A stretch of DNA of 64,000 nucleotides from Guyanagaster necrorhizus. Taxonomy: Eukaryota > Basidiomycota > Agaricomycetes > Agaricales > Physalacriaceae. Shown one piece after another: positions 1 through 10,379 of this stretch. The stretch is taken from contig NW_025064882.1 of NCBI RefSeq assembly GCF_019112545.1, forward strand, positions 85,575 through 149,574, given 5' to 3'. The notes under the pieces were generated by a model. It ran no database searches and had not been told where the DNA came from. It saw only the letters and a program-made list of their open reading frames with translations. Each line of letters begins with the position of its first letter. The first letter of the stretch is position 1. Both the position numbers and the translations under genes were made by a program.

Positions 1-951
1 GCCTGTATCGGTATTCCAATGAGACACAGCAAGTGATGATAAATCAGTACTTGCTTGGCTAGCAGTCTCCTCCTTCACCTCGGCAGAGTTAGCAGCTTCC
101 AAGTCCTTCTTTCCGGCCCCCTTGTGACGATACTTCCCAGCAGTACAGTCAGCAGCACGTTCACGGTCCCGTTTAAGTGAAAACTTCTTGGTTATACATT
201 CTTCTTCTGCATGATTCTCATGAAAGCACTATCCACATTTTGCAGCAGCATTGGTGGCCCGATTTGTGGCTGAATGGAAAGGTGTGGCTTTGAGAGCGAC
301 AGAGACTGCTGGATCACCAGCATGCAGCTTCTGATTGTTTTCTTCATTGTGAAATGCAGTGCGGAGTTCTTCGAGAGTGAGTTTATCAGAGAGAAGGAAT
401 AGCGATGTGACGAAGTTTCCAAATTTGGGCTGAGGGAGTGCATGAATCAGGGCCATAACAAGAAGCTCTTCTTCTAACTGCTGGAGACCAAAATGAGCGG
501 GACGCAGAGCATGGATACGACTTATGATTTGAGTGCCCCGACTGGCAAGGTCTGGAAGTGATTCTTCTGTCTCCTTCTTGAGATTGAAGAAGCTGTCGTA
601 GGCTACAAATCGAGTCGCTGGTTTTCTTTGCTGATGGTGTACCTTTAATGTGTCTCACATCCTCTCTGAATCGTCAAGACAGCTCTTGACATGAGCCTTC
701 TGGGATTCATCAAGGCAGAGGTAGATTGTGCCAGCAGCCGATACCTGAGTTTCCTTCCAGTCCTTCCAATCCTTCCTCTCCTGGTATGTTGGCTTCTCGG
801 GGTCTGCAAACTCCGGTTCAAGATCACGGCCAATGGTGATAAGGTACTCGCGGCGAGTTTTGAGTAAGGCCGACATGTTTTCTTCCCACTCACCATAGTT
901 GAAGGCATTTAGATTTTCAAAGCCTTTTTTGATTGTGTCGAAGGATGGCAT
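1..951 (-). pseudogene. Ty1/copia gag and start of protease, two stops
   Basis: This is the gag polyprotein of a copia-type retrotransposon, which packages element RNA. It starts at the ATG complementary to 949-951 and reads leftward off the window edge. The N-terminal two thirds is a UBN2-like capsid region (motifs NAFNYGEWEENM and LALP-type helices around HALPQPKFGNF). A CCHC knuckle (C-x2-C-x4-H-x4-C) follows near 205-245. The last visible residues, WNTDTG, are the beginning of the copia protease active site. There are two in-frame stops: a TGA where Trp is expected near 655, and a TAG inside the knuckle near 226-240. The frame is otherwise open, and CpG dinucleotides are retained, so this looks like a recent copy. 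Family assignment is firm; activity is unlikely unless the stops are recoded. Confidence 0.85.
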
Positions 952-1068
952 GATGTATGTGGTGATATCGTTTCAGTAGTGAAATGACTGATGGAGAGAT
1001 AGCAGGGCACAGGCAAGATGCGAAGGAAAAAAACTCGAAATAGGCCTTAAAGCGTGGGGCCCATAACC
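952..1068 (-). other. copia leader between 5' LTR and gag
   Basis: About 117 bases separate the LTR from gag. Directly after the LTR end the minus strand reads GGTTATGGGCCC, the place where a tRNA primer site is expected. I could not assign the tRNA. No other coding signal is seen. Confidence 0.5.
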
Positions 1069-1271
1069 TGTTGCAGGCAGGTTACTTTTACACAGTGGAT
1101 AATAGGCCAGACTGAGTACGACGGTCAATTGCTTAAAGACAGAGGTACGTATGACTACTACTTACCTGAGTATGACGGTCAATTGCTTAAAGGCAATTGA
1201 CCGTCGACTCAGGACAAAACTGTCTATGCTTATATAAGGTTGACATCAGGTACTTGTGTCATCCCGCAACA
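1069..1271 (-). repeat. copia 5' LTR, 203 bp
   Basis: The segment is bounded by TGTTGC at 1069 and GCAACA at 1271, a perfect 6-bp terminal inverted repeat, and lies where the 5' LTR of the minus-strand copia element must be. A palindromic TATA element (TATATAA, about 1231-1237) stands about 35 bases inside the minus-strand start. The partner LTR is outside the window. To the right the family-1 sequence of E1 starts at once, so this element inserted into E1. Confidence 0.8.
1112..1205. promoter_or_regulatory. direct and inverted repeat cluster in copia LTR
   Basis: A unit of about 27 bp beginning CTGAGTAYGACGGTCAATTG occurs at 1112-1138 and 1166-1192. The second copy is followed by its inverse, giving a perfect 13-bp stem (1174-1186 with 1193-1205) and a 6-base loop, extended imperfectly to about 20 bp by CTGAG/CTCAG. 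In copia orientation it lies downstream of the TATA element, so it would be in the transcript leader. It could act as an RNA structure, or as paired factor sites in DNA. Function is inferred only from symmetry. Confidence 0.55.
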
Positions 1272-4200
1272 TCCTCCCATTCCAAATTGACTCCGGGTAA
1301 CTGGCAGACTCCATTCTCATATGAACTTATCTACTTCTATTCTCCCTCAGAGTCTTTTACTACAAAAGCACATCCAAAGATCTCCATCATATCCACTGTC
1401 ACATTTGTCTGAGCCAGTGCAGAAGAAGATGCTTAGCAGTTCACACTGCAGCCTTCCTTGCCTAATATTGGAGCCAAAGCTGCATCTGTAGAACTGGCAG
1501 ATCTTTCATCAGTGCCAGTAGAGTACCATGATTTTGCAGATGTCTTCAGTGATACCCTCTCTGAAAAGCTACTTGAACACAGGCTGTATAACCTCAAAAT
1601 CAACCTTGAGGAAGAAACATCTCCACTGCTTGGCCCTATTTATTCCCTCTCAGAATCTGAACTCAAGGCCCTATGAGAGTTTATTGATGATAATCTGTGC
1701 AATGGGTTCATTACTCCATTCTGCTCTCCACACAGAGCTCCAGTTCTATTTGTCAAGAAAAAGACTAGTGAACTCCGACTTTGCATTGACTACCATGGCC
1801 AAAACAAAATCTCCAAGAAAGATTGCTACCCTCTCCCCCTTATTTCTGATCTCCTCGACTCCATCTGCTCTATGCACATCTACACCAAGCTCGACCTTAA
1901 GCACACCTACCATCTCATTTGTATAGCTAAAGAGGATGAATGGAAAACAGCCTTTCAGACCTGTTATGGTTTCTTCAAATGGCATGTCATGCTTTTTGGC
2001 CTCACAAATGCTCCAGCAGCATTCCAATGATTTGTGAATGATATATTCTCTGACATGCTCAACATATCAGTAGTAGTCTATCTCAATGACATCCTCATAT
2101 ATTCTGACAATCCGAAAGATCACCAGAAACATATTCGAGAGGTCCTACACAGGCTTAGAGCTAATGGACTCTATTGCAAAGGTTCCAAATGTGAATTCAA
2201 TCAGGATTCCATAGAATATCTAGGCTACATCCTATCACCTGAAGGACTTCACATGTCTGAAGAAAAAGTCAAGATCATTGTTGACTGGCCAATGCTGCAA
2301 ACAGTCAAGGACATCTAATCTTTTTTTGGCTTTGCCAACTTCTACCATCACTTTATATACAAATATAGTGATATTGTTCTTTCTCTTACATGACTCATCT
2401 GCATGGGAACTCTATGGAAATTTGATGACAAATGCTTGGCTGCCTTCAATGAGTTGAAACAGGCTTTTACACATGCCTCCATCCTTATCCACTGGGTCTC
2501 CAATCGAAAGATAGTGGTGAAAACTGATGCCTCTGACTATGCAATTGCAGCTATCCTCTCCATCTATCTTGAAGATAGTGAAATTCACCCCATCACTTTC
2601 TGCTCTCAGAGCCTCCATAATGCCAAACTCAACTATAACACTCATAAGAAAGAGCTTCTAGCTATTTTTGAAGTCTTTAAACATTGGTGGCACTATCTTG
2701 AAGGCTCCACAGACTCCATCAATGTTGTAACAGACTATAAGAACCTTGAATACTTCACCATCACCAAGATTCTAACCTGCTGACAGGTCTGCTGATCTGA
2801 ATATCTATCCCAGTTCAACCTAGTAATCTGGTTTTGCTCTGGAAAACTTGGTGGGAAACTGGATATGCTCACTAGATGATGGGATGTCTACCCTAAAGAG
2901 GGAGATAGCCAATATGCCCAAATCAACCTCCCACAATTTCTGATCTGTGTTCACCCAAGAACAACTCTCTGCATCACTCCAAGCAATCTATCTCGAAGGC
3001 CCCACCTTATAGGCTAGTGCCATCATGGATATCAACAAACTCCACACTGATATCAGACAAGCACAATCCTCTGATGCTATATCCTCTGACAGACTCTGCC
3101 AGGCCAAGGCCACTTCTGAATCCTCTCTCTCTCAATGGTCCATTGACGAATCCAACATTCTTCACTTTGAAGGCCATATCTATGTCTCAGAATCCAGAGA
3201 TCTCTATCTCTGTATACTATAGGACAATCATGACTATATTTTGGCAAGGCACTTTGGTCAAAACCAGACATTAGAACTAGTCCAGTAGAACTACATCTGG
3301 CTAAAGATGTGTGAATATGTCTGACACTATGTTAAGTCCTGCACAGTTTATGGGCATAATAAGGCACCCAGACACCATCCCTATGAGTTACTCAAACCTC
3401 TGCCAGTTTCCGAATGGCCATGGAATTCTATTTCCATGGACTTCATTGAACAACTACCAGACTCTAATGGATTCACTGTCATCTTAGTAGTCATAGACTG
3501 AGCTAGCAAGCAAGCCATCTTCATTCCCACTCATGACACCACCAACTCCATGGAGCTTGCCCAACTTTTCCTTATCCATGTATTCTCCAAACATAGGGTA
3601 CTCAGTCACATCACATCTGACTGTGGCTCTGAATTCATCTCTCAATTTACTCATGCTTTAGCTGTGGCCCTTGACATGGAACTCCATCTTACCTCTGGTT
3701 ATCATCCAGAGGCTGACAGACAAATGGAACAAGCAAACCAAACTCTGAAACAATACATCTGCATCTACTGCTCCTACCAGCAGGATAACTGAGACACCCT
3801 CCTACCCATTGCTGAATTTGCCTACAACAATGCCTCTAATGTGTTTACCAGAAGTTCTCCATTTTTTGCTAACAAGGGTTACCACCCCAACATCACTATT
3901 CACAGTAGGGGACAAGATCTACTTCAGCTCCAAACATATCAAAACCACCTGCTCAATTAGAAAATTTTTGGAAAAATACCTTGGTTCTTTCGAAATCATA
4001 GCCCAATCTGGTATCCACTCCTTTATCCTGAGGCTTCCACCAGATCTCTGGTCCATTCACTCCATCTTCTATGTGTCACAATTGAAACCCATAGAAGAAA
4101 ACACCATCTCTAATCAAATCCAACCACCACCATCTCTAGTTGAAGTCAATGAAGAAGAACATTTTGAAATAGCCCAAATCCTTGACTCTAAACTGGACTG

Positions 4201-4336
4201 CCAGTTCTGCTGCCCACTGTTGTACAAAATCCAGTGGCTAGGATATAAAGGTACCAATGAAGAATTTGCTTGGTTATCAGCCTCCGAGTTCTCTGCCAAT
4301 GAATTCATTAAAGAATTCCACCACTGATACCCAGGC
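1272..4336 (+). pseudogene. E1 pol: RT, RNase H, integrase, chromodomain
   Basis: RT spans about 1450-2340 (VKKKTSELRLCIDYHG, KTAFQTCYGFFKWHVMLFGL). The catalytic box reads YLND instead of YLDD, so one metal-binding Asp is lost. RNase H spans about 2403-2780 (KTDASDYAIAA, KELLAIFEVFKHWWHYLEG). The integrase zinc region is near 3240-3360 and the core near 3420-3790 with the Asp-Asp-Glu series (MDFIEQL, SDCGSEF, QMEQANQ). The C-terminal chromodomain is at about 4150-4330 (FEIAQILDSKLD to FIKEFHH, then YPGKPGP), a domain that targets insertion to heterochromatin. Stops at former Trp/Arg codons and several frame changes break the frame. Confidence 0.9.
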
Positions 4337-4560
4337 AAACCAGGACCCTTGTCTAAAGTCATTCAAACATCCTATTCCTAATACAATGCTACTCTGGACA
4401 CCACTAGTGCTCCACCTTACTATTTCAATTCTAACCACTAATCATTACCATTCCAATCACCTCTTTTACACTTTCACAATTAAAACCTTGTAATTATATT
4501 TTTTTTTTCTCCACTACCAACATCTGATGCCCATTTCTATATACATTTTGTACAAATATT

Positions 4561-5895
4561 TTACAAAGATGTGGAACCCAAACTCTTCTCCTGCTCCTTC
4601 AACTCCTCTATATTCTCATCCAGCCCCTTCAACATTGCCTCCTGAAGATCCTCCACCTCTTGATCTCTCTCATTCTTGAAAATCAGTCAGACCTTCTTCC
4701 AGGCCTCCACCTCAGACTCCGAAAGCAGCTCTGAAGGAGACGACATATCATTGGAACCATAGTTGTCTTGAAGACCTGCCACAGTACCATGAACATCCAC
4801 CACCTCATCTGCCAACTCATCCATGCAATGCATCAACTTGCATATCAATTTTGAAAGTTGGTGAAGACCAGTAGAGACCTCCACACTGCTGATCACCTCA
4901 CTCATAGTAATGCTCTTGTTGAATGAACAGGCAGTTTTCTTGACCTTGCAGCAAGAGCAAGTCCACCCTCAACTAGCACCTTTGGTTACCAGTCATGCAT
5001 AACACTGTATGCTATCTTAATAACAACACATACAACTCTCTGAAAATAAAAGCTAAGTGAAGCCATGAAAGAAAACTAAGACACTTACTTTTACCATCCA
5101 ACAATTCTTTGCCCTCCACCAGTCCTGCCACTTCCAACTTCACCCACTTTTTGAGGCTAACAACCACCTCTGTCCCACTGCCATCCACTATGCTCCTTGA
5201 TCTGAACTTGCATTTATGGCCCTTCTCTGCCAGACCTGCTACCCTTCTCTTCCCCTCCTGCACTCTCTTCCTCCTCTCCAGAGTCTCCTTGGATTCTCTC
5301 CTTGGATTCCTTGGACTCATCGTCTCTCTCAGTTCCCTTGTCCTGCTCATCATTGGACTCTGAAGGCATATGGCGAGTCATCTTCTTGAAGTGAAGACCA
5401 GGACTAGGACCAAACTGTTCCACCAACACTTGATGCAGCCAGAAATCAACGGCCTCTATGGAGGTCATTTGCAACCCATCCTCCATAATCATCCTCTCTG
5501 GCTCTACCTCCTCAGCCTCAACCCTTGCTGCTGCCTCTGCTATCTCCCTCTCCTCTGCCTCCTTTGTCTGCCTCTCTATGACCTGCTGAACCTCCTCCCT
5601 CTTCCTCTCTAATTCCTCCCTCTGCTCCTTTTTCTGTGACTCCCAGATCACATAGTCTGTCTGGGCCCTTTCCTCCTGCTTCTGCTCCCCTTGCCACTCC
5701 AAATGGCTCTCCATGGCCTCTGCATATTCTTCCTCCACAGTTCACTATTCTAGACAAAATAATTCCTTAGCCTCTTCAGAGCCATCAGGGGTGAACCCCC
5801 TCACCAGAGGCTCAGGAGTGCATGAGCAATGACATAGGTGAAGATGGTGGTTTCAGTTCAAGCTGCAAAACTCCCACAGCCACCAACAATCTTCC
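4561..5895 (-). pseudogene. E1 antisense accessory gene (aORF), spliced
   Basis: This unrecognised gene is antisense to the element, between chromodomain and 3' LTR. Exon 1 (about 5089-5895) encodes a Glu/Lys/Arg-rich coiled-coil segment, then the conserved block SIEAVDFWLHQVLVEQFG and an acidic Ser/Glu/Asp stretch. An intron at 5040-5088 has GTAAGT and TTTTCAG ends. Exon 2 (4561-5039) starts with a Cys cluster (CxCC ... C-x2-C-x6-C, partly mutated), then a helical segment (HQLSKLICKLMHCMDELADEV) and ends at TAA 4561-4563. It is broken by TGA/TAG codons at Trp/Arg positions. E2, E3 and E4 carry the same gene. Function is unknown; the Cys cluster suggests zinc binding. Confidence 0.7.
5040..5088 (-). 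other. spliceosomal intron of E1 aORF, 49 nt
   Basis: The minus strand reads GTAAGTG at 5088 and TTTTCAG at 5040, with CACTTAG-type branch-like sequence before the acceptor. Length and phase (1) match the introns at 17,244-17,291 in E2 and 52,009-52,057 in E4. Splicing is predicted from sequence; joining the exons keeps both conserved halves in one frame. Confidence 0.7.
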
Positions 5896-5942
5896 ATGTG
5901 GCCCCACCAGCCATCAGGATCTGCACTCTTGAGGGCAAGAAT

Positions 5943-5957
5943 GCTAAGGGGGGGATA
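5943..5957 (+). other. polypurine tract of E1
   Basis: A purine run (AAGGGGGGGATA) lies directly before the 3' LTR and is the expected plus-strand primer site. E4 has AAGGAGGAGATA at the same place. Confidence 0.7.
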
Positions 5958-5958
5958 C

Positions 5959-6457
5959 TGTTATGCACATGCCACTGGCCTTCACATCACCTAAACTAAT
6001 CATGAATCCAATCATGCTACCCACCAGACTCTGGCTGCTTCCCATTACCTACTAATTTCATTTCACCATTATCATTTCACATCTATATTTCACATTGTAA
6101 TATCTAGACTCTGAACTCAGTAGTGAATACTGACACTGAAACCCACTGGAACCCAACTCGGAATTAGTTACTATTAGTATATAAAGCCATGTACATCATC
6201 GTAACTACTCAGTTTGAATATCAACTTAGATAAGCCATCTACACTTCACACTCACTTCAACTCCTCCCTACCTCATCCACCAGATTCCACTCCAAAGGAT
6301 ATTCAGGTTCACTTCTCTGATGAAACTCCATTCTATCCACTCAGATCCCTGGGCTCTGACTCAAGGGTGACATTGCCAATAGCTTCATTGACACCCACAC
6401 ACTCTGCCAGACTCTGTGCATGCACTCAAGTCCACTCAAATTGGCATGTTCTTAACA
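5959..6457 (+). repeat. E1 3' LTR, family 1, 499 bp
   Basis: It begins TGTTATGC and ends TTAACA (TGTTA/TAACA inverted ends). It matches the LTRs at 34,772-35,272, 45,464-45,960 and 52,953-53,450. It contains a TATA box (TATATAAAG near 6177) and about 33 bases downstream AGTTTGAATAT, the predicted transcript start used for self-priming in E3 and E4. Confidence 0.9.
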
Positions 6458-6957
6458 CTGTTGTATATAAAGAAAGGAAAGCAAAAAGCTTTGAGCTAAT
6501 TATTAAGCCTAAGTTGCACATGATCTATACATATGATAAACTGATGCTGTATCAAGTTTATATAGTCATGTCAGAGTTCACTATATATGCTTATTTATCT
6601 GATGCTTCAAGGCCAAATGCAGTTGGCTTGAGATGAAGTGGTAAAAAATAAACATTAGCTCAAAGCTGGAAATATACAGTGAGAGCTACACTACTTGTAT
6701 ACTATTTGTCCATAGATAAATATATCTCTACTAATTGTGTGTTTTTAGATTATGATACTCATTGTCTTTAAGCACTGTAACTATTTACAAAAGAGTATTG
6801 TTTATTGTCAAAGGACATTATTGTCATCAGAGAACAATAGCAGACTCAGCCTATTATAGTGATTAAGCTTGTCTCATGGTTCTAAGTACTGGTCTAGATG
6901 CTCTGACTAAGCATATATAGGGGTTAATCAAAAAAGAAAAATGGAAAAACTATAACA
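6458..6957 (-). mobile_element. 5' end of minus-strand family-2 element (leader and LTR2)
   Basis: LTR2 lies at 6501-6957 in minus orientation (plus-strand text ends AACTATAACA, the inverse of the family-2 LTR start). The leader at 6458-6500 includes GCTTTGAGCTAA (6488-6499), the exact inverse of TTAGCTCAAAGC inside the LTR (6655-6666). E1 interrupts the element at 6457/6458, and the remainder would be left of the window. It inserted into E2, whose RNase H sequence resumes at 6958. Confidence 0.8.
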
Positions 6958-7172
6958 AACTTTGAATACTTTGCAACTATGAAGATTTTGACCCACTGAT
7001 AGATCTATTGGTCCAAATACCTATCTCAGTTCAACCTAGTAATCTGGTTTTACCCAGGAAAACTTGGTGAGAAACCAGATGTGCTCACTAGATAATGAGA
7101 TGTCTACTCTAAAAAGAGAGATAGCTAATATGCTCAAGTCAATCTCTATAACTTTCAACCTTTTTCATCTAA
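6958..7172 (+). pseudogene. E2 (family 1) RNase H end and linker
   Basis: The sequence aligns with 2740-2950 of E1 and 49,540-49,750 of E4 (NLEY block, then YLSQFNLVIWF-type linker before integrase). It stops at the target duplication TCTAA (7168-7172) of F1 and continues at 14,993. Confidence 0.85.
7168..7172. repeat. target-site duplication of F1, left copy (TCTAA)
   Basis: TCTAA precedes the F1 5' LTR. TCCAA follows the 3' LTR at 14,993-14,997. They differ by one C/T transition. Removing F1 rejoins family-1 sequence in register with E1 and E4. Confidence 0.8.
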
Positions 7173-7296
7173 TATTATGATTTTTCTATTTTCTTTTCAA
7201 TCTAACCTCTATTTATACTTAGTCAGGACACCTATATCAGCACTTAGGACTGTGAGATAGGCTTAGTCATTACAATAAGCTGATCTATCATTCTCT
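7173..7296 (+). repeat. F1 5' LTR remnant
   Basis: The first about 120 bp of LTR2 (TATTATGATTTTTC, from TGTTATGA) are present. The sequence then jumps at TTCTCT into the leader. The 3' LTR at 14,533 shows the missing 340 or so bases. Confidence 0.75.
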
Positions 7297-10250
7297 TTTT
7301 TTATATACAATAAGTATGAAAGAAATCAAATACTATCTGCACAAACTACAACCTCCAATCTTACAGACAACTTCTTCAAACTATTAGCAGCTATTATTGA
7401 GATGCTTTTAGGTCTACTGGCAATCATACAACTTTATCATAGATGACAATCAGTAACAGCTTGAATAGTCAGACACCTCCTTTGATCTCAATGAACAAGC
7501 AGAAATAGCAACAATTGACACATAAGATTCAGAAACCTATAGATCCTGCTGAATCTCTCTCTGGTCTCAGATTATGAGAATGAGAATCTCCCTAATAACT
7601 TCTTTGACAATTATAAGTCATCCTCTGGCCCTTTCACAGTCTCAGTCAAGCATGAGATTGGAGACTATACTTGAGACTCTTTTGATGTCACTTGGGTGGC
7701 TATAGAACCTCAATCTGTTTCACTCACAGACTTCAGACATGACTTGTTATATACAATGCTGGAGTCAAGTCCAACCCTCTCCAAACATAAGGCCACAGAC
7801 TAAGAAAGTGATAGAAGAGAATTCTAGGGACCAATCATCAGTGACAAGATTGACCACTACATAAGAGATTTTACTGAGAAAGAGATATGGGTAACAGAAA
7901 AACAGGCTGATCTTGATTGGGCTAAGACCAAGCAGATCTGATGATAAATCTTACATAATAAAGAGCAGTACAATTGCCAGTTTAAGAGGTGATAATGTAA
8001 GCTTGAAGCAGTCATCTGAGGCTCAGAGAGCTCTAGCTGATATAGGCTATAAATAAAAATCACCTCCAGCTCCCCATTCAGAGAACTCAACACTTCTGCC
8101 AGTACCAACCTCTGAGCAGGATTAGCTAAGGCTGTCACTCCCAGCAAGGCCACTAGGCAGCATACTTATTCTCCTGCCAAAACAACCAGAATTAATATCA
8201 CCAACACTAATACTATTTCCTCACACACTGACTCTGTACTCAACACCTATAGACTTAGAGTCTCTCTTAATACTTATGTCTCCAACTATGAGCTCTGAAG
8301 ATTCTTAGGCAGAAGGATTGCAGCCTTTTTCCTCAATCCTTGATTTTATCAAAACTTCTGCAGGTATCATCAAGAGTTAGAGAAGCACTGAACACAAGGC
8401 AGCTACTGAAGCAATATCAAAATCAGTGCTGGACCTATCAAGCAGCCTTCTGCTCAACCCAGTCTCAGTACCAATCAAAATATTGACCAGTTCCACAATA
8501 TAGCCTCAGAACTCTCCTATCTCATTGAGGACAGTGAGAAAGAGGAGGACAATATGAACAAGGACAAGACAAGGATCTGAAATGTCTCTCTTAAATAGGG
8601 AGAATAAGAATATGCTGAGAAAGAAACTGACAAAGAAACATTAGTAGAAGAGATACAATAAAACAGAGAGAAGGAGTATATAAAGCTGTACTAGGAGAGA
8701 GTGGCATTTTTATGGCAAGATGCTAAGTGGTTAGTGTTGAGTCTAGGACAAAAGTATATCTATGCAGACAATATGGAATAATGGAATATTCTACAATATT
8801 TTGCCACAGAACATTAACATCTATAACAGAAGACATCCAGAAGATCAGCTTGGCAAGCTTTCAGCATATCAGTCAAAGTATAATATTCAACTGATGCTAT
8901 AGATGCTTTCAGTAACTCTGAAGCATACTATATATATGGCACCTTCAATTCAAACTATGGGAAGCCAATACTCATATACTACACTATTGATCCAATCATT
9001 GGCTACTCATCTCTCTTGATCTCAACCTCAGGCCACTAGACCTGTCAGCTTCCAAAACATCTAAACTGGCAAAGGAAGTTGACTCCCTAGTAGACAGCTG
9101 CCTCCTGATGAAGCTAAAAGGAGCAGCAAGGATTCAGTCAAGGATGATTCCAAGGCTATTCACTTAGGGTTCACTATGCAAAACAGAGTGATCATGTGAA
9201 AAGAAGCTGGACTAATAGAGAGTTCTATTGCTAATAACAACTCCTTGCACTCATTCTCTGAGCCACCAACTGAGTGGTGATACCCACCCTTCAATCAATG
9301 GTCTAACCCAATGGAGGCATTACTCAAAAATACTGCCATCTTACAATGCCACTCAGATCTGCTTAGAAAACTCTACTCTTTTAAGGGTGCCTCAGATGAT
9401 ATCAACCAATTCCTCATAGACTGTAAACAGTACTTTGAAGTCTATGCTGCCTTCCTAGAAACTAATATGAATAGAGTAGCATTTGCCTCATTCTATCTTA
9501 AAGATAAAGCTAAGATATGGTGGATTCTCATTTCTCCAAACTTTTACTCAACAATCAGACAGTACCACTGACTACTATCCTGGCTAGTTTTCAAATAAAT
9601 GCTCAACAATAAGTTTGTTGATCCAGCAGTACAGGAAGTCCATAAATTGAAGATTAAGGAGTATAAGATAAGTGACAAACTGGCCACTAAGTACTTTAAT
9701 GAATTGGAATGACTCATTAAACTTGCCAGAATCTAGGATAATAATGACAGAAGAATAGTCAAGGCATTCAAGCAGAGTGCTCCACCTTCTTACATCAAAA
9801 TAATATCAGACATTGAGATGAACATCTTAAAGGGCTATAATGCATGGAAAAAAAGCGTCATTGAGATGTATAAAAAAAGGCAGTGATAGAAAGCAGAGCA
9901 ATCCAATCTACAGGAATACTACAAACCAAATCAGCTACAGAGTTTGAAGCTCAGCAATCAGACTAGTACCACCAAACCTAGTATCTTATCAACTAGCATC
10001 CTCAGCTATGGAATGCAGAAGACCAGAACAGAGACTATATATACTGAGGCTAGAAAGCCAATAGATATTGACCATCTCAAAAAAGAAGAAAAATATTTCA
10101 ATTGCAGCCAGAAGAGCCATATGTTGCAGGACTGCCCAAAGAAAAAGCATATGCAGGAGAACATCTGAGTGCACATTGCTGAACTGCAAAAAGAAGAAGA
10201 AGAGCTCAGCAAAGACATGAAGATTGAGGAGGTAAAAAACAGGGCTGACT
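7297..10250 (+). pseudogene. F1 leader and gag
   Basis: A long degraded region aligns with 60,890-64,000 of F5. The recognisable capsid part is 9228-9860 (LFRKLYSFKGASDDINQFL, LKDKAKIWWILISPNF), typical of Agaricomycete gypsy gag. The nucleic-acid binding knuckle is at about 10,075-10,140 and reads YFNCSQKSHMLQDC, the first Cys replaced by Tyr. The part from 7300 to 9200 has many stops, and only weak Ser/Glu-rich peptides can be read. Confidence 0.7.
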
Positions 10251-10379
10251 AGTGAGTAATTTCACTAGGTCAGTCAATAAACAGAACAGTATGTCACAAG
10301 TAGCCATGGGACAGACTAATAGTATTTCTGTAGATACTACTATGCCTAAATTATATGTGCATTCAAATATATCCTAATT

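Larger units (their letters stand above)
1272..6457 (+). mobile_element. E1: family-1 Ty3/gypsy chromovirus, 3' two thirds
   Basis: Reading left to right it holds the end of the protease-RT linker, reverse transcriptase, RNase H, integrase, chromodomain, an antisense gene, a polypurine tract and the 3' LTR. Gag and the 5' LTR lie beyond the copia insertion, off the window. The same order is found in E3 and E4. The right end (6457) abuts the leader of a minus-strand family-2 element, so E1 inserted into that element. It is dead through many stops and a 149-bp deletion near 3900. Confidence 0.9.

Noticed and set aside
1146..1192. Copia LTR repeats as a CRISPR-like array
   Set aside because: Only two direct units plus one inverted arm, no regular spacers, eukaryotic context.
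5109..5612. Plus-strand Leu/Ser/Pro-rich frames opposite the E1 antisense gene
   Set aside because: They are shadows of the Glu/Lys-rich minus-strand frame (CTC/TCC codons opposite GAG/GGA).
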